Assembly (NCBI RefSeq): GCF_000430705.1
Contig: NZ_AUMN01000005.1
Span: 1 to 64,000 of the forward strand
Reading direction: 5' to 3'
DNA length: 64,000 bases
From: Arthrobacter castelli DSM 16402
Lineage (GTDB): Bacteria; Actinomycetota; Actinomycetes; Actinomycetales; Micrococcaceae
This document shows positions 16,672 to 25,806 of this stretch, in pieces (position 1 is the stretch's first letter; every line of letters starts with the position of its first letter). The notes under the pieces are model-generated. The model made no database searches. It saw nothing but the letters and a program-made list of their open reading frames with translations, and was not told the DNA's origin. Position numbers and translations under genes: made by a program.

Positions 16672-17570
16672 GTATTGCAGTTCAAGACCCGGAGGTAACA
16701 CAGCCGTCCGGGCCGCAACAGGGCCGGAACCGCCGTCTGCGGTCGAGCGAACTTACCCGTTTTGCCCTCGATATCCCACTTGGCATCTGGACGGCCGGTG
16801 CCGTGCTGGTGTTCCTGTTGCTGGCGGCTGCCGCGCCGCAATTGTTCATGACGCACGATCCGTACGCGATCGATCCGTCGGCGGCGTTCACGGCCCCGGG
16901 GGCAGAGCACCTGTTCGGGACGGACCAGAACGGCAGGGATGTCTTTTCCCGGGTGGTGGCCGGCGCGGGCCAATCGCTGCTGATCGGCTTTACTGCGACG
17001 GCGATCGGGCTCACCCTCGGCGGATTGCTGGGCATCACCGCCGGCGTGATGGGCCGGTTCGTGGACACGGCGATCAGCCGTGCGGTGGAGATCCTGTTTG
17101 CGTTTCCCGGCCTGCTGCTCGCCTTGATCGTGATCGCGATCTCCGGCACCGGCGTCGTCACCTCGGCAGTCGCCGTCGGCATTGGAACCGCGCCGGGGTA
17201 TGCGCGGATGCTGCGAACCCAGACGCTCCAGGTCGTCGCCGCCCCGTATGTGGAAACCGCGCATGCGCTCGGACGCTCGCCTGCCTACACGCTGTGGCAC
17301 ACCGTGATTCCCAACGTCGTCCGGCCGCTGCTGGTGCTGGCCACCCTCGGCGTCGGGCAGGCCGTGGTCTGGGCATCGTCGCTGAGCTTCCTTGGCCTCG
17401 GCGCGCAACCACCGGCAGCCGAATGGGGCGCAATGCTCGCCGACGGACGCAGCTACATCCAAATCGCCTGGTGGATTGCGGTCTTTCCCGGCATCTTCAT
17501 CACCCTTGCCGCGCTGACCACGACCGTCGTCGGCCGCTATGCACAGCGCAGGCTGGAAGGACAGGAGTAA
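16668..17570 (+). CDS. ABC transporter permease (DppC type)
   Basis: 300 residues. The N-terminal helix is followed by the typical HLFGTDQNGRDVFSRVVAGA motif, five further helices, and the EAA loop near VETAHALGRSPAYTLWHTV. It is the heterodimer partner of the DppB-type permease. The end is three bases short of the ATP-binding gene, in the same operon. Confidence 0.9.
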   Translation: MSIAVQDPEVTQPSGPQQGRNRRLRSSELTRFALDIPLGIWTAGAVLVFLLLAAAAPQLFMTHDPYAIDPSAAFTAPGAEHLFGTDQNGRDVFSRVVAGAGQSLLIGFTATAIGLTLGGLLGITAGVMGRFVDTAISRAVEILFAFPGLLLALIVIAISGTGVVTSAVAVGIGTAPGYARMLRTQTLQVVAAPYVETAHALGRSPAYTLWHTVIPNVVRPLLVLATLGVGQAVVWASSLSFLGLGAQPPAAEWGAMLADGRSYIQIAWWIAVFPGIFITLAALTTTVVGRYAQRRLEGQE

Positions 17571-17573
17571 GTC

Positions 17574-19313
17574 ATGAGTACAACACCAGTAAAGTCCGAC
17601 GCCGGAACCTCCTTGCGTCCTGCGGGGCTCCTCGAGGTGCGGGACCTGAATATCAGCTTCCGCAGCGGCCGGAGCAGCCGTGCGGTGGTCGAAGACGTGT
17701 CGCTGGCGTTGGCTCCGGGTGAATGCCTGGCGCTGGTGGGCGAATCGGGCTCGGGAAAGTCTGTCACGGCGCGGGCATTGCTGGGCCTTAACGCAGCAAA
17801 CGCCGTCGTTACCGCGGGGAAACTGGATGTCCTCGGAACCGAGGTGGCGGCGGCTTCGGAGCGGACTCTGGGGTCCCTCCGCGGCAAGGAGATTGGCTAC
17901 ATCCTGCAGGACGCGCTGGTCTCACTGGATCCACTGCGCACTATCGGACAGGAAATCGACGAGGCGCTGCGGGCCCATGGCGTCCGTTCCGCGGTTGAGC
18001 GATCCGCCAGGACCGAGGCGGCGCTGCTGGAGGCTGGAGTTGATGATCCGCAGCTGCGGCGGCGGCAACTCTCCGGTGAACTCTCCGGCGGACTGCGGCA
18101 GCGGGCCTTGATCGCCCAGGCCACGGTGTTGAACCCGTCGCTGGTGATTGCTGACGAGCCGACGACGGCGCTTGATGCGACCGTGCAGGCACAGATCCTG
18201 AAGCTGCTGCAGTCGTTCAAGGACAAGGGCCGCGGATTGATCATCATCTCGCATGACCTGTCGGTGGTTGCCGAGCTGGCGGACGAAGTGGCCGTGATGA
18301 AGTCCGGACGCATTGTTGAATCGGGCCGGACGTCTGAAGTGCTGACGAACCCGCGGCATGCGTACACCCAGGCGTTGCTGGATGCGGTTCCCTCAGCCGC
18401 GAAGGAGCGGCGCCGGGACGTGGCAGCAGCATCAGGGGCGGGCAGTAGTGCACCAGGGGCGGACAGCATGGAGCCGGCCAAAACCGGGCGGCCCAGCGAC
18501 CTCGACCCCAACGCTCCGGCGCTGCAGGCCACCGGATTGTCCAAGAGGTACCCACAGCCCGGAGGCGCCAGCCGACAGGTGGTTCGCGATGTCTCGTTCA
18601 CTGTGGAACGCGGCCGCACGCTGGGAATCGTCGGCGAATCCGGCTCGGGAAAATCCACCACCGCGCGGATCGCCCTCGGATTGAGCAGGGCCGACGGCGG
18701 CACGGTGACCCTCGGCGGGCTGCAGTGGTCCGGCATTCCCGAGAAGGAGCGGCGCCGGCACCGGCCGGATATCCAGCTGGTGAACCAGGATCCGCTCAGT
18801 TCCTTCGACCCCCGCTTTACCGTCGAACGCGTACTGTGCGATGCCCTCCACGCGGGAGGCATCGGCACCCGCCGCGACCGAACTGAGCGGGCAGCTGCGT
18901 TGCTGGAGCAGGTGGGCTTGGCCCGCGACGTCCTTCGGCGCAGGCCGCTCACCCTCTCCGGCGGGCAGCGGCAGCGGGTGGCGATCGCCCGGGCACTGGC
19001 CACCGAACCGCAGGTGCTGCTGCTCGACGAACCGGTTTCGGCCCTCGACGTGTCCATCCAGGCACAGGTGCTGGACCTGCTTGAAGACCTGCAGCGTCGC
19101 CTTGGGTTGAGTTACCTCTTCATCAGCCACGACCTGGGCGTGATCCAACAGGTCAGCGACGAGGTGCTGGTGCTCAAAGACGGACAGACCGTTGAGTACG
19201 GCACCGCCGGCGACATTTTCACCCATCCGCAGCACGAATACACACAACAGCTGCTGGCCGCCGTGCCGACACTGCCGCAGCGCGAGAACAAGCCAACAGG
19301 AGGGCAAGCGTGA
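17574..19313 (+). CDS. ABC transporter ATP-binding protein with two fused ATPase domains
   Basis: 579 residues holding DppD- and DppF-like halves in one chain. Half one (about 15-270) has Walker A GESGSGKSVTA, a slightly degenerate signature (LSGGLRQRALIAQ) and Walker B VIADEPTTALD. A Gly/Ala/Ser-rich linker follows (about 280-315). Half two (about 320-570) has GESGSGKSTTA, a full LSGGQRQRVAIAR and LLLDEPVSALD. The fusion is usual for this importer class in actinobacteria. It powers uptake through the two permeases encoded upstream. Confidence 0.9.
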   Translation: MSTTPVKSDAGTSLRPAGLLEVRDLNISFRSGRSSRAVVEDVSLALAPGECLALVGESGSGKSVTARALLGLNAANAVVTAGKLDVLGTEVAAASERTLGSLRGKEIGYILQDALVSLDPLRTIGQEIDEALRAHGVRSAVERSARTEAALLEAGVDDPQLRRRQLSGELSGGLRQRALIAQATVLNPSLVIADEPTTALDATVQAQILKLLQSFKDKGRGLIIISHDLSVVAELADEVAVMKSGRIVESGRTSEVLTNPRHAYTQALLDAVPSAAKERRRDVAAASGAGSSAPGADSMEPAKTGRPSDLDPNAPALQATGLSKRYPQPGGASRQVVRDVSFTVERGRTLGIVGESGSGKSTTARIALGLSRADGGTVTLGGLQWSGIPEKERRRHRPDIQLVNQDPLSSFDPRFTVERVLCDALHAGGIGTRRDRTERAAALLEQVGLARDVLRRRPLTLSGGQRQRVAIARALATEPQVLLLDEPVSALDVSIQAQVLDLLEDLQRRLGLSYLFISHDLGVIQQVSDEVLVLKDGQTVEYGTAGDIFTHPQHEYTQQLLAAVPTLPQRENKPTGGQA

Positions 19314-20698
19314 GCAAGGAGATCCACTTCAACGGGTTCGAAATGAACACCGTCAGCCACATCAACCATGGATTGTGGGTGCACCCGGAAAACCGGCGGC
19401 ACCACTACACCGACCTGGAATACTGGACGGAAACAGCCCAGCTGCTCGAGCGCGGCTTGTTCGACGCGATCTTCCTGGCCGACGTCGTCGGAACGTACAA
19501 CGTCTACCGCGGCAGCCGGGATCCCGCCGTCGAACGGGGTGTGCAGGTGCCCAATAATGATCCGTACCTGGTGGTCCCGGCGATGGCGGCGGCCACGGAG
19601 CACCTCGGTTTCGCCGTCACATATTCCACCACCTACGAGCCGCCGTTCGGCAATGCGCGCCGGCTGTCCACGCTGGATCATCTGACCAAGGGCCGGCTGG
19701 CGTGGAATGTGGTCACCGGTTACCTGCCCGACGCCGCCCGCAACTTTGGCCTGCCGGCGCATGTGAAGCACGACGACCGTTACGATCTGGCCGAGGAATT
19801 CCTCGATGTCTCGTACAAACTGTGGGAAGGGTCCTGGGAGGACGACGCGGTGATCCGGGACCGCGGCCGTGGCGTCTACACCGATCCGGCCAAGGTCCAC
19901 GAGATCGGCCATGAGGGCAAGTACTTCACGGTCGATGGACCGCACCTGTCCGAGCCGAGTCCACAGCGCACCCCCGTGATCTACCAGGCGGGTACCTCCG
20001 AGCGGGGCAAGGCATTCGCCGCCCGGCACGCGGAGGCGGTCTTTGTCGGCGGGCGCAGCGTGCAGCGGGTGGCGGCCAGCGTCGCGGACCTGCGCGCCCG
20101 GGCCGAGGCGGCTGGGCGCGGCCGGGACGCGATCAAGGCGCTCGCATCGGTCAACATCGTCCTCGGTGAGACCGAGGCAGAGGTGAAACGCAAGGTCGCC
20201 GAAGTAGTGCGGCTGCGTGACGTCGAGGGACATCTGGTGCACTTCGGTGGCGGTTCCGGAATCGACATCGCCTCGCTGGAGACCGACGAATACCTCAAAT
20301 ACGTGGGCCGCGACCATGGCCAGACCGCGGAGGCCGAATTCTCCACCGGGCCGAACCGCAAGCGTGCCCACGAGGTGATCGACTCCATGGCAGACCCCCG
20401 CAACGACGAATTCTTCATCGCCGGCACCGCCGAACAGGTGGCTGACCGGATCGAGGAGATCGTCGAGACGGCAGACCTGGACGGGTTCAACATCGTCCAG
20501 TTCCTCTCGCCCGGAACCTTCACCGACGTCGTCGAACAACTGGTGCCGGAACTGCAGAAGCGCGGCCGGTACCGGAAGGAATACCGCGAATCCACCCTGC
20601 GCGAGCGGCTATTCCCTGGAGCGAGTCCGCTACTGCCGCCGACCCACCGCGGCGCGGCCTATCGTGGCGCGTTCAACCAGGTGGGGGTGACGGCATGA
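19310..20698 (+). CDS. FMN-dependent monooxygenase, NtaA/SnaA/DszA family
   Basis: 462 residues. The family start (IHFNGFEMNTVSHINHGLW), LERGLFDAIFLADVVGTYN, and the flavin-site stretch GRLAWNVVTGYLPDAARNFG near residue 130-150 are all clear. The C-terminal half closes with DGFNIVQFL. Members use FMNH2 from a partner reductase to cleave C-S or C-N bonds (dibenzothiophene sulfone, alkanesulfonates, nitrilotriacetate). It is fifth in the operon, with 4-bp overlaps to the ABC ATPase and to the next gene. Together with the SfnB/DszC-type enzyme it suggests desulfurisation of an imported compound. No flavin reductase gene is in the operon. Confidence 0.85.
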   Translation: MSKEIHFNGFEMNTVSHINHGLWVHPENRRHHYTDLEYWTETAQLLERGLFDAIFLADVVGTYNVYRGSRDPAVERGVQVPNNDPYLVVPAMAAATEHLGFAVTYSTTYEPPFGNARRLSTLDHLTKGRLAWNVVTGYLPDAARNFGLPAHVKHDDRYDLAEEFLDVSYKLWEGSWEDDAVIRDRGRGVYTDPAKVHEIGHEGKYFTVDGPHLSEPSPQRTPVIYQAGTSERGKAFAARHAEAVFVGGRSVQRVAASVADLRARAEAAGRGRDAIKALASVNIVLGETEAEVKRKVAEVVRLRDVEGHLVHFGGGSGIDIASLETDEYLKYVGRDHGQTAEAEFSTGPNRKRAHEVIDSMADPRNDEFFIAGTAEQVADRIEEIVETADLDGFNIVQFLSPGTFTDVVEQLVPELQKRGRYRKEYRESTLRERLFPGASPLLPPTHRGAAYRGAFNQVGVTA

Positions 20699-21945
20699 CG
20701 ACGACAGCGAGCATAGAAGCGGAAACAGCTCCACCGACTGACGCGGAACTGGCCGCCAAGTATCGCCCGGTCTTTGAACGGATCGCAGCAGGAGCAGTCG
20801 AGCGCGAGCGGCACCGGATTCTGCCGTCCGAGCAGATCCGCTGGCTTGGCGATGCCGGTTTCGGAGCGATCCGGATTCCCCGCGAGCTCGGCGGAGACGG
20901 CGCGACGCTGCCGCAGTTCTTCACGCTGTTGATCGAACTCGCGGCCGCGGATTCCAATCTCCCGCAGGCCCTGCGATCGCACTTTGCCTTCGTGGAGGAC
21001 CGGCTGTACTCAGGCGGCAGTACACACAGCACACACGGCACCCCCAGCACTGACTGGCTGCGCCGGATTGGCAAGGGCCAGCTGGTCGGAAACGCCTGGA
21101 GCGAGACGGGGCCGGCGAAGGTTGGTGAGGTTGGTACGCGGATTGAGCCGGACGAAGAGGGCTGGCGTATCACCGGTACGAAGTACTACACCACCGGCAG
21201 CCTGTTCGCCGACTGGATCCTCACGGGAGCACGCGATTCCGAAGGCGTGGATGTCAATGCCTTGGTCGATACTTCCGCCCCTGGCGTGGACATCCGCGAC
21301 GATTGGGACGGCTTCGGCCAACGGCTGACGGCCAGCGGAACCACCATCTACGATAACGTCCCGGTCCCTGCTGAGAACGTGCTGTTCAGCGAGGACCGCG
21401 CTCCGTATCTGACCGGGATCTTCCAGCTGATCCACAACGCGACGCTCGCCGGAATCTGCAAGGCCATCGTGACGGAGACCGCCGCGCATGTCCGCGACCG
21501 CACCCGGGTCTACAGCCACGGCAACGGCGAAAGATCCAGCGCCGATGTGCAGATACAGCAGGTGGTCGGGGAACTGTCCGCCAATGCGTTCGCGACGTCG
21601 GCGGCGACGCTGGAGGTTGCCCGGCTGGCTCAGACTGCCTTCGACCAGCGCCATACGGCCACCCCGGAGTCGCAACAAGCGGCAATTACCGCCGTCGAAC
21701 TTGGTTCCAGCCAAACCCAGGTTGTGGCGGGGGAGTTGACGCAGCGTTCCGGGTCGCGGCTCTTTGACGCCCTCGGCGCCTCCGCGACCAAGGCGCCGGC
21801 ACAGCTGGACCGGTTCTGGCGCAATGCCCGCACGTTGAGTTCGCACAATCCGGCGATCTATAAGGCACGGATTCTGGGGGACTGGGAGGTCAACGGTAAT
21901 CTGCCCGAATTCGTCTGGCGGGCAGGCGAGGCCAAAGGGATCTGA
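20695..21945 (+). CDS. Acyl-CoA dehydrogenase-like flavin monooxygenase, SfnB/DszC type
   Basis: 416 residues with the acyl-CoA dehydrogenase fold: N-terminal helices (LPSEQIRWLGDAGFGAIRIP), middle beta domain (GEVGTRIEPDEEGWRITGTKYYTTGS), C-terminal helices. The usual catalytic Glu of dehydrogenases is not obvious, and the GFGAIRIPRELGG start resembles SfnB and DszC, which oxygenate organosulfur substrates with FMNH2. It is last in the six-gene operon, which ends with the strong hairpin at 21989-22032. The exact substrate is unknown; sulfones, sulfides or sulfonates are likely. Confidence 0.8.
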   Translation: MTTTASIEAETAPPTDAELAAKYRPVFERIAAGAVERERHRILPSEQIRWLGDAGFGAIRIPRELGGDGATLPQFFTLLIELAAADSNLPQALRSHFAFVEDRLYSGGSTHSTHGTPSTDWLRRIGKGQLVGNAWSETGPAKVGEVGTRIEPDEEGWRITGTKYYTTGSLFADWILTGARDSEGVDVNALVDTSAPGVDIRDDWDGFGQRLTASGTTIYDNVPVPAENVLFSEDRAPYLTGIFQLIHNATLAGICKAIVTETAAHVRDRTRVYSHGNGERSSADVQIQQVVGELSANAFATSAATLEVARLAQTAFDQRHTATPESQQAAITAVELGSSQTQVVAGELTQRSGSRLFDALGASATKAPAQLDRFWRNARTLSSHNPAIYKARILGDWEVNGNLPEFVWRAGEAKGI

Positions 21946-21988
21946 CGGAGCGGTGACAACCAAGCGGATGGTCATCGACCACGTGAGA

Positions 21989-22032
21989 AGGCAGCTGTGG
22001 CGGCGAACCCCCGGATACCGCCACAGCTGCCT
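21989..22032. terminator. 15-bp-stem bidirectional hairpin terminator
   Basis: The arms AGGCAGCTGTGGCGG (21989-22003) and its exact complement (22018-22032) enclose a 14-base loop. It sits in the 114-bp gap between the converging oxidoreductase gene and fdhA, so it can serve both. There is no T-run. Confidence 0.8.
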
Positions 22033-22059
22033 ATACCCCCGCCGGGAGAGCCCCGGTCG

Positions 22060-23274
22060 CTATGCGGGCAAGTACCCGTTCGGGTTGAGCACGTACTTGG
22101 TGGCGGCGCCGGCGTCGAACTCCTCGTAGCCGCGCGGCGCCTCTTCCAAGCCAATCGCCTTGGCGTTGACGGCCTTGGCGATGTGCACCTTGTCGTGCAG
22201 TATCGCCTGCATCAGGCCACGGTTGTATCTCATTACCGGGCACTGGCCAGTGGTGAACGACAGGGACTTGGCCCATCCGGTGCCCAGGCTCAATGACAGC
22301 GACCCCTTCTGCGCTGCCTCGTCGACCCCGCCCGGATCTCCGGTCACGTAGAGACCGGGGATGCCCATGGAACCACCGGCGGCCGTGACATCCATCAACG
22401 AGTTCAGCACCGTCGCGGGTGCCTCCGCCGCGCCCTCGCCGTGGCCCTTGGCTTCGAAACCGACGGCATCGACCGCGGCGTCGACCTCCGGCACACCGAG
22501 CAGCTGCTCGATCTGGTCCTTGGGATGGCCCTTGGACACGTCAACCGTTTCGCATCCGAAGCTGCGTGCCTGCTTGAGCCGGTCGGCATTCATATCACCG
22601 ACAATGACGACGGCGGCGCCGAGCAACTGTGCGCCGACGGCGGTCGCCAGCCCCACAGGTCCTGCGCCGGCGACGTAGACCGTTGAACCAGCCCCGACGC
22701 CGGCCGTATAGGCACCGTGGAACCCGGTGGGGAAGATGTCGGAGAGCATGGTCAGGTCCATGATCTTCTCCAGGGCCTGATCCCGGTCCGGGAACGTCAG
22801 CAGATTCCAATCGGCGTAGGGAACCAATACGTAGTTGGCCTGGCCGCCGACCCAGCCACCCATGTCCACGTAACCGTAGGCGCTGCCGGGCCGGTCGGGG
22901 TTGACGTTCAAGCAGATCCCGGTTTTGCGCTCAATACAGTTCTTGCACCGACCGCAGGAAATGTTGAAGGGAACCGAGCAGATGTCGCCCTTCTTAACGA
23001 ATTCCACATCCCGGCCGGTTTCGACCACTTCGCCGGTGATCTCGTGCCCGAGGACCAGATCTTTGGGAGCGGTGGTGCGGCCGCGGACCATGTGCTGGTC
23101 GGAGCCGCAGATATTGGTGGCGACGGTCTTGATGATCGCACCGTGATGCACTTGGCGGCCGACATTGGCCGGGTTCACCCCCGGGCCGTCCTTGAGCTCG
23201 AACTCCGGGTAGTCGATATCGATAACCTCGACCCGGCCCGGTTCCTTGTAGGCAACAGCTCTGTTCCCTGCCAT
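22060..23274 (-). CDS. fdhA: Glutathione-independent formaldehyde dehydrogenase
   Basis: 404 residues of the zinc alcohol dehydrogenase superfamily with the long insertion of formaldehyde dehydrogenase/dismutase. Catalytic zinc Cys lies in NICGSDQHMVRG and GHE follows (VLGHEITGEV). The structural zinc Cys are in SCGRCKNCIERKTGIC, and the NAD site is VYVAGAGPVGLA. The start (MAGNRAVAYKEPGRVEV) and the distinctive PGSAYGYVDMGGWVGGQA segment match FdhA of Pseudomonas putida. It oxidises formaldehyde to formate with a bound NAD, a detoxification role. The gene stands alone and converges on the sulfur-type operon, so any link to demethylation of methylated sulfur compounds is speculative. Confidence 0.9.
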   Translation of the reverse strand: MAGNRAVAYKEPGRVEVIDIDYPEFELKDGPGVNPANVGRQVHHGAIIKTVATNICGSDQHMVRGRTTAPKDLVLGHEITGEVVETGRDVEFVKKGDICSVPFNISCGRCKNCIERKTGICLNVNPDRPGSAYGYVDMGGWVGGQANYVLVPYADWNLLTFPDRDQALEKIMDLTMLSDIFPTGFHGAYTAGVGAGSTVYVAGAGPVGLATAVGAQLLGAAVVIVGDMNADRLKQARSFGCETVDVSKGHPKDQIEQLLGVPEVDAAVDAVGFEAKGHGEGAAEAPATVLNSLMDVTAAGGSMGIPGLYVTGDPGGVDEAAQKGSLSLSLGTGWAKSLSFTTGQCPVMRYNRGLMQAILHDKVHIAKAVNAKAIGLEEAPRGYEEFDAGAATKYVLNPNGYLPA

Positions 23275-23485
23275 TTGATACCCCTCCTGTTCGCAGTAGA
23301 TCCGCCCATCTTTGGTGCGGATCCGATCACAAAAGTCTCACTCCGCGCCGGAAGTGGAATGCAGGCCTTGTCAGGGCGTGCCCGGTTCCCGGAGCGGGTA
23401 GGGCTTGACCACATACTAGGCCGCGCCGCCGGGGAATGCCATGGGTAGGGCCGGTGCACCGGAGGGCACCTGAGGCGCTCCGCCC

Positions 23486-24640
23486 TCACATCGCCCTGGC
23501 CACGCTGCGGCGCAGTGCCCATGCACCGAGTGCCAGCAGCACCGCAGCCATCGCGGCCAGCTGTGGGAGGATATCCGTCAAGCCGCCTCCGTGTCGCTGG
23601 ATCTCGGCGTAGGCCTCGTAGGCCCAGGCGTGGGGCGTGACATTCGCGATGGTCCGCAGGGTGTCAGGGAACAGCTCGAGGGGCAGCATGCAGCCTCCCA
23701 GCGCAGCGAGCACGAGGCCAACGCCCACGCCCACGCCGCTGGCAGCGTTGTCGCTGTCCATCAGCGAGCCGATCAGCATTGCCCCGCCGGCCGCGACGGC
23801 CCCGAACACCATGAGCACCAGTAGCGACAGCCACAGGTTGCCCCAGTCCACGTCGAAGATCAAGGCTGTAGCCGCCATGATGTAGGAACCTTGGAAAACT
23901 GCGATCACCCACCGCCCCAGGGCTTGTCCCGCCAATGCCTGCCTCGGAGAGACAGGGGCAGCCACGATCCGTCGCTGCACGCCATACTGCCGGGACTGGA
24001 TGAGCGTGACCGAGCCGGCCAGGGAGATCAGGAAGACAAACAGCAGCAGCTGGCTGGCCGCGCCGAGATCGAACTGGCCAAGCCCGCTGAATTCCTCGTC
24101 CAGCTCGCTGACGCTCTCAATTGTCACGTGCACCGGACCTACGTCCTGCTCGGCCGCGGCCAGCGCCCGCTCCGCCTCATCGGGCGGGATGCCCTGCCCG
24201 GTCAACGCAGCCCGCTGCGCGCTCTCCAGCGACACCGCCTGCAGCGCGGTCGTGACCTGTTGCGTGATGAGCTGCGAGCCGCCCTGGGTGCCGACGATGA
24301 GCTCGACCTGTGTCGGATCCCCGGCAGCGAAGGCCGCGGCGGCGTCGTTGGGGATGTACACACCTGCGGCGGCCCGGCCCCGGGCCACTTGATCGCGCAT
24401 GGCTTCGTCGCCGGTGGCGCCTACCGCCACTGACAGCTCATCCAGTTCGGCGGCCAACGCTTGCCGCAGCCGTCCACCGGCACCGCTGACCGCCACACGC
24501 GATTCGGAGCCGCCACCGCCGAACTGCAGCCCCAGGACCACCACGAGCAGCAGCGGCATGAAAAAGACAAAGAAGATGTTTGACCGGTCTCGTATGAACC
24601 GCCGCAGCTCGGTCGCCGAGATGGCGAGCAGGTTCCTCAT
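23486..24640 (-). CDS. ABC-2 type transporter permease
   Basis: 384 residues. An N-terminal helix (RSNIFFVFFMPLLLVVVLG) is followed by a large extracytoplasmic domain (about 40-190) and five further helices (from LLLFVFLISLAGSV onward). This is the ABC-2 layout of drug, antibiotic or lipid exporters. It overlaps the upstream permease gene by 4 bp and is last in a three-gene operon with the second permease and the ATPase at 25806. Confidence 0.85.
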   Translation of the reverse strand: MRNLLAISATELRRFIRDRSNIFFVFFMPLLLVVVLGLQFGGGGSESRVAVSGAGGRLRQALAAELDELSVAVGATGDEAMRDQVARGRAAAGVYIPNDAAAAFAAGDPTQVELIVGTQGGSQLITQQVTTALQAVSLESAQRAALTGQGIPPDEAERALAAAEQDVGPVHVTIESVSELDEEFSGLGQFDLGAASQLLLFVFLISLAGSVTLIQSRQYGVQRRIVAAPVSPRQALAGQALGRWVIAVFQGSYIMAATALIFDVDWGNLWLSLLVLMVFGAVAAGGAMLIGSLMDSDNAASGVGVGVGLVLAALGGCMLPLELFPDTLRTIANVTPHAWAYEAYAEIQRHGGGLTDILPQLAAMAAVLLALGAWALRRSVARAM

Positions 24641-25806
24641 GCCGCCGCCCCTCGGTCGGGGACCAGTCGGGAAACCACAAGAGCCGCCACAGCGAAGCCG
24701 AGCATGATGAGCACCGGCTGACTGATGTCCCCCAGCCCGCCGCCGCCGGCACTGATTCCCAGGCCACGGGTGAAGGCGGCCACGGGATTGAGATCGAGCA
24801 GCATCCCGGCCGGGCCGGATGCGGTGATCGGGAAGAAGGCCCCGCCTGCCACACCGAGCACGATCGCGAAGATCGACTGCATCACGCCCGCCTGCTCGGG
24901 GGTGCGCGCCACTCGGGCGATGATGAACATCAGCGAGGTGCCGGCCGCCACCACGCAGAGCACGAGCACCAGCACCGTCAGTGGCGCACCGAAGGAAACG
25001 CCGAACAGCAGGGAGCCGGCGGTCAACAGCACCAGCGTGGCCACCACGCCCAGGATAAAGCTGGACAGCGCCTTGGAGAGCACGACCAGACCGGGCGGCA
25101 TGGGCATCGCCTGCAGCCGTGCGAGGGTTCCCTGCTGTCGCTCATTGAGCAGCGCGAGCACCCCAAAGCCGACCGTGAAGAGCAGGAACAGCCCGGCCTG
25201 GCCGGCCACGATACTCGCACCGGCGCCCAGCTGCTCGGTGGCCGTCCGGCCCTCGACGGCACTCACGCGCGCCTCGGACTCAATGACCTGCTGAGCGATC
25301 CGGCCGGCCTCATCCGGCGGCAGCGCCAGCCCGGCGGCGGCAGTAGTGGCTTCGGCAGCTGCGGCGAACTGCCCGGTCACCCCTTCGATCACGGAGGTCA
25401 GGATCCCGACCTCCATGGCGGCGCTCTCGCCTTGGATGAGCTTCAGCTGTGCGCCCTGGCCGCCGGTGACGTTCTCTGTGAAGTCGGCCGGCACGGTGAT
25501 CCCCAACTGCGCGTCGCCGGCCTCCACCAGCGGTCGGATCTCCGAGGCCGGAACGTCGGTAACGGTGAGGTCGATCCCCGGCACTTCGGTCACGGCGTCG
25601 ACGACGACGGCGCCCAGTTCGCCGGAGTCCTGTTGGGCTGCGGCAACGGTCACGGCATCGAGATCGGTGTCGCCCGTGTCGCCGAAGACGAGGTTCATCA
25701 CGAAGATCAGGGCGAACGGCACCAGCAGGCCGAAGATCGGCACCGACTTGTCCCGGATCCGCAGCCGGATATCCGACGCGGTCATAGTCCACAGCTGCCG
25801 CAGCAT
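24637..25806 (-). CDS. ABC-2 type transporter permease
   Basis: 389 residues with the same topology as the neighbouring permease: one N-terminal helix (VPIFGLLVPFALIFVMNLV), a long external loop, then five helices. The two are probably tandem-duplicated partners of one exporter. Its ATG overlaps the stop codon of the ATPase gene by one base (TGATG) and its end overlaps the next permease by four, so the operon is tightly coupled. Confidence 0.85.
   Translation of the reverse strand: MLRQLWTMTASDIRLRIRDKSVPIFGLLVPFALIFVMNLVFGDTGDTDLDAVTVAAAQQDSGELGAVVVDAVTEVPGIDLTVTDVPASEIRPLVEAGDAQLGITVPADFTENVTGGQGAQLKLIQGESAAMEVGILTSVIEGVTGQFAAAAEATTAAAGLALPPDEAGRIAQQVIESEARVSAVEGRTATEQLGAGASIVAGQAGLFLLFTVGFGVLALLNERQQGTLARLQAMPMPPGLVVLSKALSSFILGVVATLVLLTAGSLLFGVSFGAPLTVLVLVLCVVAAGTSLMFIIARVARTPEQAGVMQSIFAIVLGVAGGAFFPITASGPAGMLLDLNPVAAFTRGLGISAGGGGLGDISQPVLIMLGFAVAALVVSRLVPDRGAAA

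Noticed and set aside
19112-20539. 475-residue open frame on the minus strand
   Set aside because: Antisense to the FMN monooxygenase gene with its intact family motifs; no domain of its own.
22060-23274. fdhA as a member of the sulfur-type operon
   Set aside because: It is on the opposite strand and separated by a strong bidirectional terminator.
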